Positions 42,751 through 52,674 are shown, counted from the first letter of the stretch. The stretch is DNA of 64,000 nt from Erwinia aphidicola (GCF_014773485.1 NZ_JACXBP010000002.1:310001-374000); one strand, 5' to 3'. The notes: a model not told the origin generated them from the letters alone. Program-made: numbers and translations.

Positions 42751-44654
42751 CGGCTTAAACAATCCATTGCCACCGCCTTGAAGCTGGCGAAATCCGCGCT
42801 GTCGCGCAGCCTTGTCATCGCCCGCTCGCGCATAAACGTCACGAACAGATCGTAGATGGCCATCGCCTCTTCATACTCCGTCTTGCTGATCGCCAGCAGG
42901 AAAATCACATATGCGGTTTCATCCCCCCACGCGATGCCCTCCGGTGCCAGCACGGTATAGACGCAGGTTTTCTTTGCCAGCAGCCCCAGCGAGTGCGGCA
43001 GCGCAATGCCTTCGCCGAGCATGGTGCTGACGATGGCTTCACGCTCTTCCACCGACGGGTAAAACGTCTCATCCACCATCCCTTCCTGCTCCAGCTCGCC
43101 GCACAGCTGGCGGAACAGAGCGCTGCGGTCCAGCGGCCGATCGAGGATCAGGAAATGGCTGGCATCGAAGAACTTTTCCAGCATGTAGGGGCGGGTGCGA
43201 TCGAGCAGCACCAGCTTGCCGATCTGCTCCAGCTGGTACTCAGTGGGGAACGGCGACATCACCACTACCGGCTTATCCTTGTCGCTAAGGCGCACGGTGG
43301 AGATAACAAAGTCCTCGTCCACGCTCGCCAGCTGCTCGTACTCGCGCAGCGTAATAATGCCGTTCACCACGATCTGCGGGTATTTGCGCAGTAGCATCGC
43401 CTGGATCATGCGCACCGTGGAGTTACCGGTGTCGCACACCAGCAGGATCTGCGGATGGCGCTGATAGCCCACGTTGTAGTGGCGCTCCAGCCCGACGCCA
43501 ATATGCAGCACCAGGAAGCCAATCTCGTTTTCGCTGATGGTGTACGGGGTGTATTTGCCCCAGCTGGAAACCGCCGCCAGCGTCACGTCCCAGGCCATCG
43601 GATAGTGCTGTTTGATGTTGGTCAGCAGCGGATTGGGAATGTGGATCTGATAGCGCACGCGGGTGATCATCGTTTTGATGTGCGTCAGCAGGTCGGCGCG
43701 CAGCTGCGGGTCATTTTGCAGGTTGAAGTTGTAGTGGGTGTTGATGTAGCCGAGGATGTAATCCACCAGCGAATCGCCGTCGTCCGGGCTGATGGCGCTG
43801 GGCGCAATCTCTTCCACGCGGCGGGCGGCGATATTAACGCGCAGGTAGGCCTCTTCCGCCGGGGAGATCGCCTTGCCGACAATCGGCCGCATCAGGTTAA
43901 CGATGTGGCGCGCCGCATCGCGCACCTCATCATCAACATCCTCCGCGCTGAAGTCGGTCAGCGGGTAGCCCTCGCCAATGCGCCGCACCGCCACCGCGCA
44001 GTAGAGGCGCAGATAAAACTCGCCGTCGTCGGCCAGGCGGATATTAAAGCGCGACAGGCACTGCTGCAGCAGCGGTTGCAGGGTGGTGAGCATCCCGCTG
44101 TTAAGCGCCTCCAGCTGTAGCAGCGGGCTGTCGCTGTCCTCCTGCGCAATCTGGTACAGCAGGTCGGTCAGGCAGGTGCGCATCGCCACTTCGGGGCCGA
44201 ACAGCTTCATACCGTAGCGCGGCTTGGTTTCAATCGCCAGCTGATAACGCGCCAGCCACTCTCTCACCTCGGCCATATCGCTTTGCAGCGTGGTGCGGCT
44301 GACAAACCATTCGTCGGCCAGGTCTTCCAGCTTGAGGGAAAAAGCCGAGGTGAGAAAACGGGTGAGCAGATAGTGCACGCGGGCGGCAGAGGTGCGCGGC
44401 ACGCGCAGATGTGAAGGTGACTGCTGCTGCAGCTGAGCGTAGCGGCGCGCATCGGCAATCTCCAGCCGATAGCCCGCACCACGGCTTAGCACAAAGCTGG
44501 CACCGTGCTCGGCCAGCAGTTCGTTGAGCACGTTAATATCGCTGCGCACGGTGCGCGTGGAGACGTCGAAGCGCCGCGCCAGCTCGTCCTGCGGCAGCGT
44601 TTCGTTTTGTAGCAGATCAAACAGCTGGGCCAGTCGTTGGTTGGGGAATCTCAC
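42744..44654 (-). CDS. BglG-type PRD regulator with EIIB/EIIA domains
   Basis: 636-aa transcription regulator: HTH_11 (L-P-Q-D-E-L-A-R-R-F-D-V-S-T-R-T-V), an Mga-type HTH near residue 105, two PRDs (about 185-400) with PTS-phosphorylated histidines, an EIIB-like segment (L-L-V-C-D-T-G-N-S-T near 410) and a C-terminal EIIA domain (G-I-A-L-P-H-S near 545). It follows and probably controls the eight-gene operon upstream. PTS-type EIIA here, without an obvious PTS permease in the operon, is notable. Confidence 0.88.
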   Translation of the reverse strand: MRFPNQRLAQLFDLLQNETLPQDELARRFDVSTRTVRSDINVLNELLAEHGASFVLSRGAGYRLEIADARRYAQLQQQSPSHLRVPRTSAARVHYLLTRFLTSAFSLKLEDLADEWFVSRTTLQSDMAEVREWLARYQLAIETKPRYGMKLFGPEVAMRTCLTDLLYQIAQEDSDSPLLQLEALNSGMLTTLQPLLQQCLSRFNIRLADDGEFYLRLYCAVAVRRIGEGYPLTDFSAEDVDDEVRDAARHIVNLMRPIVGKAISPAEEAYLRVNIAARRVEEIAPSAISPDDGDSLVDYILGYINTHYNFNLQNDPQLRADLLTHIKTMITRVRYQIHIPNPLLTNIKQHYPMAWDVTLAAVSSWGKYTPYTISENEIGFLVLHIGVGLERHYNVGYQRHPQILLVCDTGNSTVRMIQAMLLRKYPQIVVNGIITLREYEQLASVDEDFVISTVRLSDKDKPVVVMSPFPTEYQLEQIGKLVLLDRTRPYMLEKFFDASHFLILDRPLDRSALFRQLCGELEQEGMVDETFYPSVEEREAIVSTMLGEGIALPHSLGLLAKKTCVYTVLAPEGIAWGDETAYVIFLLAISKTEYEEAMAIYDLFVTFMRERAMTRLRDSADFASFKAVAMDCLSRL

Positions 44655-44763
44655 GGAGCGCTCTTCTTTAGATAGTCGACCTTGTTAGCGGGTTGTTGCA
44701 GGCTAACGGAATTCACTGCGGGAAAATAGCGCGCCCCGGCATAATCCCAGGGCGCGGTCAGTA

Positions 44764-45504
44764 TTAACCGACTAATTTTTTGGTCATTGCCAGCAGCGTG
44801 GCGACATCCTGCGGCCGCGTCTGCCCGCTCTGTTTATCGATAATCGAGCTGTAAATATGCGGGATGATCCTGCTGACGCCCGCATCCAGCGCGATCTGCA
44901 GGATCGCTTCATAGTTATCGAGATCGATGCCGCCGGTTGGCTCCAGCCAGAACCCCTGCGCGGCGCAGGCTTCTGCCACCGCTTTGAACTCGTTGATCGC
45001 CTTCAGGCCGCCCATCGGGAAGTATTTTACCGAGCTGCCGCCCATATCCTTCAGCAACGCAACCGCGGTAGCGATGGGCACAATGCCGTCGGCCTGCTGC
45101 GAGCTGAGCGGCCCGGTGGAGATCTTCACCTTGCCAACCGTGCCGGTCGGGGAGATCAGGCCGTTGACCACGGTGTCAGACTGGCCAAGCAGCGCGCGCG
45201 AAGTCGCGACGCCGGTAAACACCTGGTTGACGTGCTGCGGCTGCACCTCAGCGGCAATCGCGCTGACCATCGCCGACTGGTTCGGGTCGCCCGCGCCGAG
45301 GCCGACCGACAGCGCGTTATCAATCAGCGCCGCGTAATCACGCATATCGGCTACCGCGCTCGCCACGTCCGGGTAGTCCTTCGACAGCACGCCAACCAGC
45401 ACGTGGCCTTCTGCGGCTTGCCAGATGTCGCGGGCATTCTGTTTCGAACCGGCGAGGACATTCAGGCAGACGCGGTCGCGGTAAAATTTCGGTTTCAGTG
45501 TCAT
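44764..45504 (-). CDS. dgaF: KDPG-type aldolase (DgaF-like)
   Basis: 246-aa protein of the DgaF family, which splits 2-keto-3-deoxy-6-phosphogluconate into pyruvate and glyceraldehyde 3-phosphate. N-terminal F-Y-R-D-R-V-C-L-N-V-L-A-G-S, K-Y-F-P-M-G-G-L-K and E-P-T-G-G-I-D-L-D-N are typical. It overlaps the lyase gene by 4 bp. Confidence 0.88.
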   Translation of the reverse strand: MTLKPKFYRDRVCLNVLAGSKQNARDIWQAAEGHVLVGVLSKDYPDVASAVADMRDYAALIDNALSVGLGAGDPNQSAMVSAIAAEVQPQHVNQVFTGVATSRALLGQSDTVVNGLISPTGTVGKVKISTGPLSSQQADGIVPIATAVALLKDMGGSSVKYFPMGGLKAINEFKAVAEACAAQGFWLEPTGGIDLDNYEAILQIALDAGVSRIIPHIYSSIIDKQSGQTRPQDVATLLAMTKKLVG

Positions 45505-46637
45505 GCGCGTGCTTCTCCGGTTAACAGATCTCTGATGCAGATAAAAATGGTGTGCAGCTGTTCGGCAGAGACGCTGCGCACGTCGACTTCAACAATGCCT
45601 TCGTTGGCCTTGTAGCCACGGAAGTAGATGGCGATGGCACCGGTTTTCAGCGCCTGCACCACTTCACCGGTGGTGCGGCCTATCACCGCCTCGTCGAAGT
45701 GGATCTCAGCGCGGGCGATATCACGCCCGGCGGCGTCCCACACCGTGCGCGCCTGAATGCCCGCCAGCTGGTTTAAGCTGTCGATAAACGGCGTCATCTT
45801 CTCCACCATCTGCGCGCCGGTGGTCTTCTCCACGCGCAGATAGTTTTCAATCGCCTGCGTCAGGCCGAGGATCCCCTCTTTGCCGACCTTCATCGCGCGG
45901 CCAATGCCGTTCGACTGGCGCTTCACCCACTCAACGTACTGCGCTTTGCCGATCACCAGCCCGCTGGTTGGCCCTTCAATGGCTTTTGCGCCGCTGTAGA
46001 TCACCAGGTCAGCACCAAAGCCGTAATAAGCCTGCAAATCCTCCTCGGCGGCGGCATCCACAATCAGCGGCACGCCGTGTTCACGCGCCACCACGGCGGC
46101 CTGCTTCACGCTGAGATGGCTTTTCTGCACGCTGTGATGCGATTTGATATACATGATTGCGGCGGTCTGCGGGGTGATCGCGGCGGAGAGCTGCTGCGGC
46201 GAGCACTCGTTGGCGTAGCCCGCTTCCACCAGCTTGCCGCCGCCCAGCGCCACCATGGTGCCCACTGGCGCGCCGTAGTTAACGTTATGGCCCTTCGGCA
46301 GCACGATGTCGTGCGGCACCATCAGCGGTGCGGCGTGCAGATTTTCCAGCAGCCAGTCGTTATCCTTAACGATAACCGCCGCTACCGACTGCGCAATCCC
46401 GGCCGAAGCGCAGGAGACCACCACCGCCGCTTCACAACCCAGCAGCCCGGCAATATAGGCTCCGGTTTTGTTGACCAGATCTTTCATTTCAAAATAGTGA
46501 TTGAGGCCATAGCTCACCGTCTCCACCACGTCCGCGCTCGGGGTCGACACACCGAGAATGGTCATGCGGCCGGAGGCGTTGATCACCTGCTTGAGATGAT
46601 ATTTCTCATAAATAGAAAGCTCATTTACTGAAGTCAT
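45501..46637 (-). CDS. dgaE: DgaE-type PLP-dependent ammonia-lyase
   Basis: 378-aa SelA-like fold-type I PLP enzyme. The Schiff-base lysine lies in Y-S-G-A-K-A-I-E-G-P-T-S. Dga enzymes convert D-glucosaminate 6-phosphate to KDPG and ammonia. Next to a KDPG-type aldolase this completes a path from a 2-amino sugar acid phosphate to central metabolism. Confidence 0.88.
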   Translation of the reverse strand: MTSVNELSIYEKYHLKQVINASGRMTILGVSTPSADVVETVSYGLNHYFEMKDLVNKTGAYIAGLLGCEAAVVVSCASAGIAQSVAAVIVKDNDWLLENLHAAPLMVPHDIVLPKGHNVNYGAPVGTMVALGGGKLVEAGYANECSPQQLSAAITPQTAAIMYIKSHHSVQKSHLSVKQAAVVAREHGVPLIVDAAAEEDLQAYYGFGADLVIYSGAKAIEGPTSGLVIGKAQYVEWVKRQSNGIGRAMKVGKEGILGLTQAIENYLRVEKTTGAQMVEKMTPFIDSLNQLAGIQARTVWDAAGRDIARAEIHFDEAVIGRTTGEVVQALKTGAIAIYFRGYKANEGIVEVDVRSVSAEQLHTIFICIRDLLTGEARA

Positions 46638-47754
46638 TACGTTTCTTCCCTTCGTTAGTCACGAATGCCTGACCGGCGACCACAGCGGCCAGCGGCACCA
46701 GCTGCGTTGTACCGGACAGCGTTTGTCCGTCTGAATCGGTGAACAGCGCGCTTTCCTGCTGCACGTCGAAAATGGTCAGATCGGCGTCATAGCCGACTTC
46801 AAGGCGCCCTTTACCGGCGAGGCGCAGGCCGTCTGCGGCGTGCGCGGTAACGCAGTCGATCACCTGCGGCAGCGTCATGCCGATGCAGAAGAACTTCGAC
46901 ATCACGTGCGCGAGGGTATACACCGGGCCGTTCAGACGGTTGCGGCAGTAGATATCGGAGCTGATGGTGTGCGGCAGAATGCCCTGCGCAATTGCCACGC
47001 GCGCCACTTCGAAGCTGAAGCTGGCGCTGCCGTGGCCAACGTCGAGGCGCACGCCGCGTTTGAGCGCAGCGCTAATCGAGGCGCGCAGCTCGCCCTGCGG
47101 CGTCAGAATGCGGTTCGGCTTGCCGTTATAGCAGTGGGTGATGATGTCGCCGCTGCTCAGCAGGTCGGCAATTTCATCGAGGTTGGGCGGATTATTGCCG
47201 ATATGCACCATCAGCGGCAGGCCGCCGTTCTCCTGCTGCATCGCCTTGGCGCGCTGCAGCGGCTTAATGCCGTTGTGCTCCACCACGCTGCTGCTGATAC
47301 GCGCTTTCAGGCCGAGAATAAATTGCGGCAGGCGCTGCAGCGCGGCTTGTACCGCTGCGGCGTCAATGCGCGCCATATCCGCTAACTCGTTCTGCGTCAG
47401 AATGCCGCTGCGGGCGATATTGAGCAGTGCGTAAACCTGGGTGCTGGCGCTGCGCGTCAGCTGGTAGAAATCGTCGATATCGTCGGCGCCGGTGCTGCCG
47501 GCGTCCACCACCGTGGTGACGCCGGTTTCCACGCCAATGCGGTCGGCTTCATCGTGATAAATCGGCGATTTGGGGTAGCAGTGAACGTGTGAATCAATCC
47601 AGCCCGCGCTGAGCCAGTAGCGCCCGTGCAGGTCCCACTCGCGCTGTGCCGGGCCGTCGATTTGCCCGATTTCGGCAATCTTGCCCGCGCGAATCGCCAC
47701 ATCGCTGAGGGTGCCATCGCTGAGGCGCGCCCGGCGGATAATCAGATCATACAT
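46621..47754 (-). CDS. amidohydrolase/deacetylase-family metallohydrolase
   Basis: 377-aa dihydroorotase-like enzyme. It has D-S-H-V-H-C-Y (first metal pair), G-L-K-A-R-I (carbamylated lysine), M-V-H-I-G-N and I-T-H-C-Y-N-G (histidines), and the late D-V-G-H-G aspartate block. It belongs to the EF_0837/AHA_3915 group, which removes acyl groups from small acids. In the pathway it would deacylate the substrate before or after entry (inference). 17-bp overlap with the lyase. Confidence 0.85.
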   Translation of the reverse strand: MYDLIIRRARLSDGTLSDVAIRAGKIAEIGQIDGPAQREWDLHGRYWLSAGWIDSHVHCYPKSPIYHDEADRIGVETGVTTVVDAGSTGADDIDDFYQLTRSASTQVYALLNIARSGILTQNELADMARIDAAAVQAALQRLPQFILGLKARISSSVVEHNGIKPLQRAKAMQQENGGLPLMVHIGNNPPNLDEIADLLSSGDIITHCYNGKPNRILTPQGELRASISAALKRGVRLDVGHGSASFSFEVARVAIAQGILPHTISSDIYCRNRLNGPVYTLAHVMSKFFCIGMTLPQVIDCVTAHAADGLRLAGKGRLEVGYDADLTIFDVQQESALFTDSDGQTLSGTTQLVPLAAVVAGQAFVTNEGKKRNDFSK

Positions 47755-47799
47755 TGCAGACTCCTGAGCGCGGCGGCGTCCTGCCGCCGCGCAAGTTGG

Positions 47800-48444
47800 T
47801 TACAGCGCCACCGGGAAGATCGCCCCCAGCACCATGGCGCCGAGGATAGCGCCGCCGGTAATCGGTTTATTCCACAGGTAAAACAGCAGTGAACCCACCA
47901 GCGAGCCGAGGCCAATGGGGATCGAAGCGGCCATTGCCGACAGGATAATCAACGGCCCGAGGAAGCGGCCGGAGGCGTTACCTGCGCCCATCATCACGTC
48001 GGCCCCGTAGGTGGAGTCGCTGTTGTTGATGGTGAACTTACGCGCCAGGATAATGATGTAACCCACCGCCAGGCCGAGCGCCAGGCCGGTAACCAGCGAG
48101 GCCGCGAAGTTGGCTACCGGGAAGACGATGCCTGCCCCAAGCAGCAGTGCCGGCACGCCAAGGCCGATACCGGTCTGGATCGCGCCGCCAATATCAAGAA
48201 TACCAACCAGCGAACCTTCGATAATGCGCGCAAACAGGAAGCTGGCACCAAATGCCGCCACCGCGCCGTAGACGCCAGTTTCCATGCCGGAACGCAGCAT
48301 CGAAACAAACGCGACCTCGTTAAACGCGCCCAGGCCGTAGACGTAATACATATGCGTACCGGCGAACACCCCGGCAGAGAGCAGACCGACAAAGATCGGG
48401 AACGACCAGTCGGCATACCAGAAACCGCTTTTTGACTCTTCCAT
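47800..48444 (-). CDS. DUF4310 family membrane protein
   Basis: 214-aa protein with about six membrane segments and many glycines (G-S-L-V-G-I-L-D-I-G-G-A-I-Q-T-G-I-G). A conserved companion of DUF4311. Most likely half of a transporter. No PTS EIIC signature is recognised. Confidence 0.82.
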   Translation of the reverse strand: MEESKSGFWYADWSFPIFVGLLSAGVFAGTHMYYVYGLGAFNEVAFVSMLRSGMETGVYGAVAAFGASFLFARIIEGSLVGILDIGGAIQTGIGLGVPALLLGAGIVFPVANFAASLVTGLALGLAVGYIIILARKFTINNSDSTYGADVMMGAGNASGRFLGPLIILSAMAASIPIGLGSLVGSLLFYLWNKPITGGAILGAMVLGAIFPVAL

Positions 48445-48457
48445 TACCCTTGTCCTC

Positions 48458-49234
48458 TTATTTGCCGCTCAGGGAGTTGTGGATCATCTCCATCCAGCCG
48501 GGCACGCCAAGCTGGAAGGACTGCAACAGCTTCATGTCGAAGCCACGGAAGAAGCCGCTCAGCACGAACAGCAGCACGATGGCGATCATCATCACCTTCG
48601 TGACGCGGTTCCAGCCCGCCTCTTCCACCCCTTTGCCGATCAGGATGCCCAGCACCAGGCCCGGCACGGCGTTACCCATAATCAGCTGCGCGAGGCCGCC
48701 GAAAATGGTGGCCCAGAAGCCCGATTTCTTACCGGCGTCGATGGCGGCCAGCCAGAAGATCACCGGCATCACGGTGTTCACCAGCAGGTTAGCCGCAGGC
48801 ACCAGCACTTTCACCGCGGTGACCTGCAGCGCAGCAGGCACGGCAGAGGCGGTGGAGTTGAGAAACGCCACCACAATCATGCCGATGATGCCGCAGGCAA
48901 TCGCCATCTTTTTCGGGTTATGCAGGGTTTCCGCCACGTTGCGGTTTTTCACCATCAGTGCCGCCGCGCCCCAGTTGGGGATGATGCGGTGGTCAACGTC
49001 CTGAGTGAAGGAACCTGCCGCCACGGAGGAGGCCCAGGCGTTAAAGAAGAAGCCAAGGCCGAAGGAGAAGTGAGAAGCCGGGTCGCCCTCACAGGAATTC
49101 AGTTCACCCAGTGTGCGAAATGCGCCCATGCCCTGTGTGGTCGGGGCGTGGAACATACGCGCTGCCCCGGCACCGACGCCCACTCCGACCAGGCCGCCAA
49201 TAATCAACGACTTAAATAAGATGATTAAAAACAT
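48458..49234 (-). CDS. DUF4311 family membrane protein
   Basis: 258-aa protein with about seven membrane segments (G-G-L-V-G-V-G-V-G-A-G-A-A near the start; loop F-R-T-L-G-E-L-N-S-C-E-G-D-P). Probable second half of the transporter formed with DUF4310; no known transport family was recognised. Confidence 0.82.
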   Translation of the reverse strand: MFLIILFKSLIIGGLVGVGVGAGAARMFHAPTTQGMGAFRTLGELNSCEGDPASHFSFGLGFFFNAWASSVAAGSFTQDVDHRIIPNWGAAALMVKNRNVAETLHNPKKMAIACGIIGMIVVAFLNSTASAVPAALQVTAVKVLVPAANLLVNTVMPVIFWLAAIDAGKKSGFWATIFGGLAQLIMGNAVPGLVLGILIGKGVEEAGWNRVTKVMMIAIVLLFVLSGFFRGFDMKLLQSFQLGVPGWMEMIHNSLSGK

Positions 49235-49268
49235 CAGTTTTTTCCTTTGGATTTATATCCCAACGTTT

Positions 49269-49568
49269 TTAGTTAACCGCGGTGAAATCCACCTTGTCGG
49301 TGTCGACCACCGCGACGTTGACGGTGATCGCCAGCTCAACGCTGTAGGTTCGCCGTTCGCGCGCCAGAAAGAAGAACAGAAACTTTTCCGTTTTGACGCG
49401 CAGTTCGGCACGCAGCACCTTCACATCCACCGGCTCAATACGCAGGAGGATATTGCTGGTGGACTTGAGCACCGTGTTTTGCACCCGGCTCAGGGCGTCG
49501 GCAAAGGCTTTTGCTTTGCTGTCGCCCTTGCCGCTGACGTTCACCGTGGTGGTGAATTGCTCTTTCAT
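49269..49568 (-). CDS. DUF4312 family small soluble protein
   Basis: 99-aa protein with alternating beta strands and a helix (M-K-E-Q-F-T-T-T-V-N-V-S-G-K-G). The start at 49568 overlaps the previous stop (TGATG), so translation is coupled. It may be a cytoplasmic subunit of the transporter. Confidence 0.78.
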   Translation of the reverse strand: MKEQFTTTVNVSGKGDSKAKAFADALSRVQNTVLKSTSNILLRIEPVDVKVLRAELRVKTEKFLFFFLARERRTYSVELAITVNVAVVDTDKVDFTAVN

Positions 49569-49927
49569 CAGCCGTGCTTCTTCTGCCACGCCTGCACCAG
49601 ACGCTCGCCCAGCTCTTCTTTATCCATAAAGCCGAAGCCCAGCACGGTGGCGCCTTCGTTGATGGCGGTGACGCCTTCGTCGATGGAGCGCATGCCGTGT
49701 TTGGCTTTATAGCCATATTTGTTCTGTGCGGTGATGGCACCTGCGCCGCCGCTGCCGCAGAAGGAGATTCCGAAGTTGGCGTTTTCCGCTTTCATCACGT
49801 CGCCCAGCTTCATATCCGCTGCCACGCCAGGAACCACGATGGCTTTACCGCCCGCTTTCTCGATACCTGCTGCCACTTTCTGGCCTTTACCTAAACGATC
49901 GCCGATCACTACGATGATTTGAGACAT
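49568..49927 (-). CDS. SFCGS glycine-rich protein
   Basis: 119-aa alpha/beta protein named for its S-F-C-G-S-G-G-A-G-A motif (about residues 55-64). The N-terminus I-I-V-V-I-G-D-R-L-G-K-G-Q-K-V is Rossmann-like and recalls PTS EIIB domains, where a loop cysteine carries the phosphate; the cysteine here is similarly followed by a glycine/serine loop. Whether it is phosphorylated is unknown. Confidence 0.8.
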   Translation of the reverse strand: MSQIIVVIGDRLGKGQKVAAGIEKAGGKAIVVPGVAADMKLGDVMKAENANFGISFCGSGGAGAITAQNKYGYKAKHGMRSIDEGVTAINEGATVLGFGFMDKEELGERLVQAWQKKHG

Positions 49928-49939
49928 GGTGTATTCCTT

Positions 49940-50079
49940 TAATTTATAGAGTGATTACTCGTGCCGTCGGTGGCGCAGTCAGTTTGGGTGCGGACAGCGC
50001 GGAAAAACCGGAGCGTACACGTAGTACGTGAGGATTTTGAGCACTGCCCAATCCCAAAATGGCAAGTAAACCAGGCACA
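49940..50079. repeat. possible intergenic repeat with an ACGTAGTACGT dyad
   Basis: The gap contains GCGCGGAAAAACCGG, then a CACGTAGTACGTG dyad at about 50019-50031, then AAATGGCAAGTAA. It looks like a composite repeat element of this lineage; no second copy is in the window. Confidence 0.4.
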
Positions 50080-50418
50080 CTATTGGTTTTCTTTGGCGAC
50101 TTCGAAATGCACGGAGAGTAGCCAGGCTTCCTCTTTCGGCAGGTTACCGAACAGATCGACCACCTGCTGTGCCAGCAGCATGGATTCTGGCGAAATATCG
50201 TCAAACAGGTCAGCTTCCACTTCGGGTAGCGCCTCACCGGTCAGCGAGCGCAGCGCCATCGCCCGCACGTGGGAGGTAAGCATCTGCTGCTGTACCGGGT
50301 TGGGCTGTATTGCCCTGGCCGCAAACAGGTCGGCAATCTGCCCCATCACCCGTGCGGCCAGCGCCTGAATCTCATCATCCTGCTCTGTTGCCACACTCGG
50401 CCCCGTTCCATTACTCAC
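50080..50418 (-). CDS. PRD-domain protein, first gene of the DgaEF/DUF431x operon
   Basis: 112 aa from a GTG behind a G-rich ribosome site. One PRD-like helical domain (L-T-S-H-V-R-A-M-A-L-R-S with a histidine that could be phosphorylated), without a DNA-binding part. A lone PRD may sense PTS state or interact with the BglG-type regulator at the other end of the operon. The start is inferred. Confidence 0.7.
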   Translation of the reverse strand: MSNGTGPSVATEQDDEIQALAARVMGQIADLFAARAIQPNPVQQQMLTSHVRAMALRSLTGEALPEVEADLFDDISPESMLLAQQVVDLFGNLPKEEAWLLSVHFEVAKENQ

Positions 50419-50719
50419 GTTTGTCCCCCCCTTTTTGCAATGGTTATAAGCTACCGCTGCGCAGAGGTGCTGTGGAGAACGACTTTTTCCGCCAGCAAGC
50501 GGAAATAAACGGATGGGGTACGAGCCAGGTCGCAAAAAACATCAGACCGTGCATCAATAATTATAAAATGAGAGTTAAATCACAAAATAAAGACTATTTT
50601 GCGCCATTTATGCAGAGGCAGAGAAAACAGCAGCAGAGTAAAGCGTCCAGCAGAAGGAAATAGAGGAAAAACCTATGACGGATTTAATCAGGGCCGGGGA
50701 TAATTCCCGGCCCTGAGCG
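50419..50719. other. intergenic region before the PRD gene
   Basis: Contains the promoter side of the operon and, at about 50688-50717, a perfect CAGGGCCGGG-N7-CCCGGCCCTG hairpin that closes cybC from the other side. No BglG-type antiterminator could be identified by eye; no gene is supported. Confidence 0.5.
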
Positions 50720-51106
50720 TTAGCGGAACTTTTTGTGATTGGCGTCGCGGGTTTCAGCCATTTTTTTCGCTTCTTCCTTCGCGCCTTTCAGGTCCCCGTC
50801 ATTGGCCAGCTTAAGGCTGGTATCGATCTGGCCAATCAGGGTATCCAGCCCGGCGTGATAGTCTTTGATCTGCGCGCTGTCTGCCGACTGGCCCTTAAGC
50901 TTATCCGGCGTCTGGGTTTTAGCGTTTTCAGCTGCGCCCTTCATATCGGTCAGCGCTTTAATCATTTCGGCTTTATCGTCGGTTTTCTGCACCGTACGCA
51001 GGCCGCCTTTCAGCATATCCATATCGCCTTCCAGATCCTGCGACAGCACGGCGAAACTGGATAACAACAGCGAACCACTCAACATTGCAAACATTAATTT
51101 ACGCAT
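50720..51106 (-). CDS. cybC: soluble cytochrome b562
   Basis: 128-aa periplasmic four-helix haem protein. Signal peptide to about A-V-L-S; then Q-D-L-E-G-D-M with the haem-ligand methionine at mature position 7, and C-terminal T-R-D-A-N-H-K-K-F-R with the ligand histidine. The start at 51106 gives a normal signal sequence; the frame extends upstream to 51166. Confidence 0.92.
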   Translation of the reverse strand: MRKLMFAMLSGSLLLSSFAVLSQDLEGDMDMLKGGLRTVQKTDDKAEMIKALTDMKGAAENAKTQTPDKLKGQSADSAQIKDYHAGLDTLIGQIDTSLKLANDGDLKGAKEEAKKMAETRDANHKKFR

Positions 51107-51183
51107 TGCTTCAGTCCTTTTAATTATAAAAAAAGGCGACTGTCTGAGCAGCCGCCTGATAAGCATACGCCTAAATCGCTAAA

Positions 51184-52524
51184 TTACTGCCCGGCAATCT
51201 TCATTTCTGGTAACAGAATGGATCCACACTGGATATTGCTGCGGGTTTCAATATCGCTGCCGATGGTCACCATATTGCGCCACATATCTTTCAGGTTACC
51301 GGCGATGGTGATTTCACTGACCGGATACTGGATTACGCCATTCTCAACCCAGAAACCGGATGCGCCGCGCGAGTAGTCGCCGGTCAGCGCACTGACCGCC
51401 TGGCCCATCAGTTCCGTCACCACCAGCCCGGTGCCGAGCTGCTTGAGCAGGTCATCAAAGCTGTGGCCCTGCCCGGCAATGCGCCAGTTATGGATGCCGC
51501 CCGCGTGGCCGGTGCTCTGCAGCCCCAGCTTGCGCGCCGAGTAGCTGGTCATCAGCCAGTTCTGCAGTACACCATCTTTAATGATGTCGCGGCGCTCGGT
51601 ACGCACGCCTTCGCTGTCAAACGGCGTTGAGGCCAGCCCTTTCAGCAGGTGCGGATGCTCCTCAATCGTCAGCCATTCCGGCAGGATCTGCTGGCCGAGG
51701 GAGTCAAGCAGGAAGGTGGATTTGCGGTAGACGCTGCCGCCGCTGATGGCCCCCACCAGGTGACCAAACAGCCCGGTGGCCACTTCCGCGGCAAACAGCA
51801 CCGGCGCTTTCATCGTCGACAGTTTGCGCGGCGACAGGCGTGACAGCGTGCGGCGCGCGCACTCTTCACCGACCGACTCTGGCGACTTCAAATCCTCCAT
51901 CGCCCGGCCAATGGTATAGGCGTAGTCACGCTCCATATCGCCGTTGGCTTCCGCAATCACGCAGCTGGAGAGCGAATGACGGCTGGAGCAGTAGCCCTGC
52001 AGCATGCCGTGGCTGTTGCCAAACACTTTAATTCCGACGTGGCTGTTAAAGCTGCCGCCTTCGGTGTTGGTGATGCGCGAGTCAGCCTGCAGCGCAGCCT
52101 GTTCTGCACGCGCAGCCAGTTCGATAGCGCGATCGGCGTCGATCTCCGTTGGGTGAAACAGATCGAGATCCGGTGCGTCAAACGCCAGCAGCTCGCGATC
52201 CGCCACGCCGGCAAAGGGATCCGGTGAGGTGTAGCGTGCAATATCCAGCGCGGCCTGCACGGTGCGTTTGATCGCCTCCGGGCTGAGATCGGTGGAGGAG
52301 GCGCTGCCCTTACGGTTCTGATAGTAAACGGTGATGCCGAGCGCACCATCGCTGTTGAATTCGACGTTTTCCACTTCCCCGTAACGCGTGCTGACGCTGA
52401 TGCCGGTGGTTTTGGTTACCGCGACTTCTGCCCCATCGCTGCTGACTTTCGCCAGCTCGAGTGCTGTTGAGACCGCCTGCTCCAGGGTTTTACGCTGTTC
52501 TGCAACTTGGGAGAGTAATTTCAT
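51184..52524 (-). CDS. pmbA: PmbA (TldE), metalloprotease partner of TldD
   Basis: 446-aa protein of the TldD/PmbA family, which with TldD degrades unfolded peptides and matures microcins. The start [10 protein letters not shown] and end M-K-I-A-G-Q match family ends. It lacks zinc ligands of its own, as known for TldE. Divergent from yjgA. Confidence 0.95.
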   Translation of the reverse strand: MKLLSQVAEQRKTLEQAVSTALELAKVSSDGAEVAVTKTTGISVSTRYGEVENVEFNSDGALGITVYYQNRKGSASSTDLSPEAIKRTVQAALDIARYTSPDPFAGVADRELLAFDAPDLDLFHPTEIDADRAIELAARAEQAALQADSRITNTEGGSFNSHVGIKVFGNSHGMLQGYCSSRHSLSSCVIAEANGDMERDYAYTIGRAMEDLKSPESVGEECARRTLSRLSPRKLSTMKAPVLFAAEVATGLFGHLVGAISGGSVYRKSTFLLDSLGQQILPEWLTIEEHPHLLKGLASTPFDSEGVRTERRDIIKDGVLQNWLMTSYSARKLGLQSTGHAGGIHNWRIAGQGHSFDDLLKQLGTGLVVTELMGQAVSALTGDYSRGASGFWVENGVIQYPVSEITIAGNLKDMWRNMVTIGSDIETRSNIQCGSILLPEMKIAGQ

Positions 52525-52674
52525 CGGCCTGCCATATAATTAGTTGAGAAATACCTGCATCAAATGCAGCTCTCAAGGTGATAAGGAATGATTTGAGTCT
52601 AACAGACTCAGAGAACAATTTCGCAGTAGCCACGTAACCTGATAGCATTAGCCTCTTTTTCAGGAGCCGTACCA

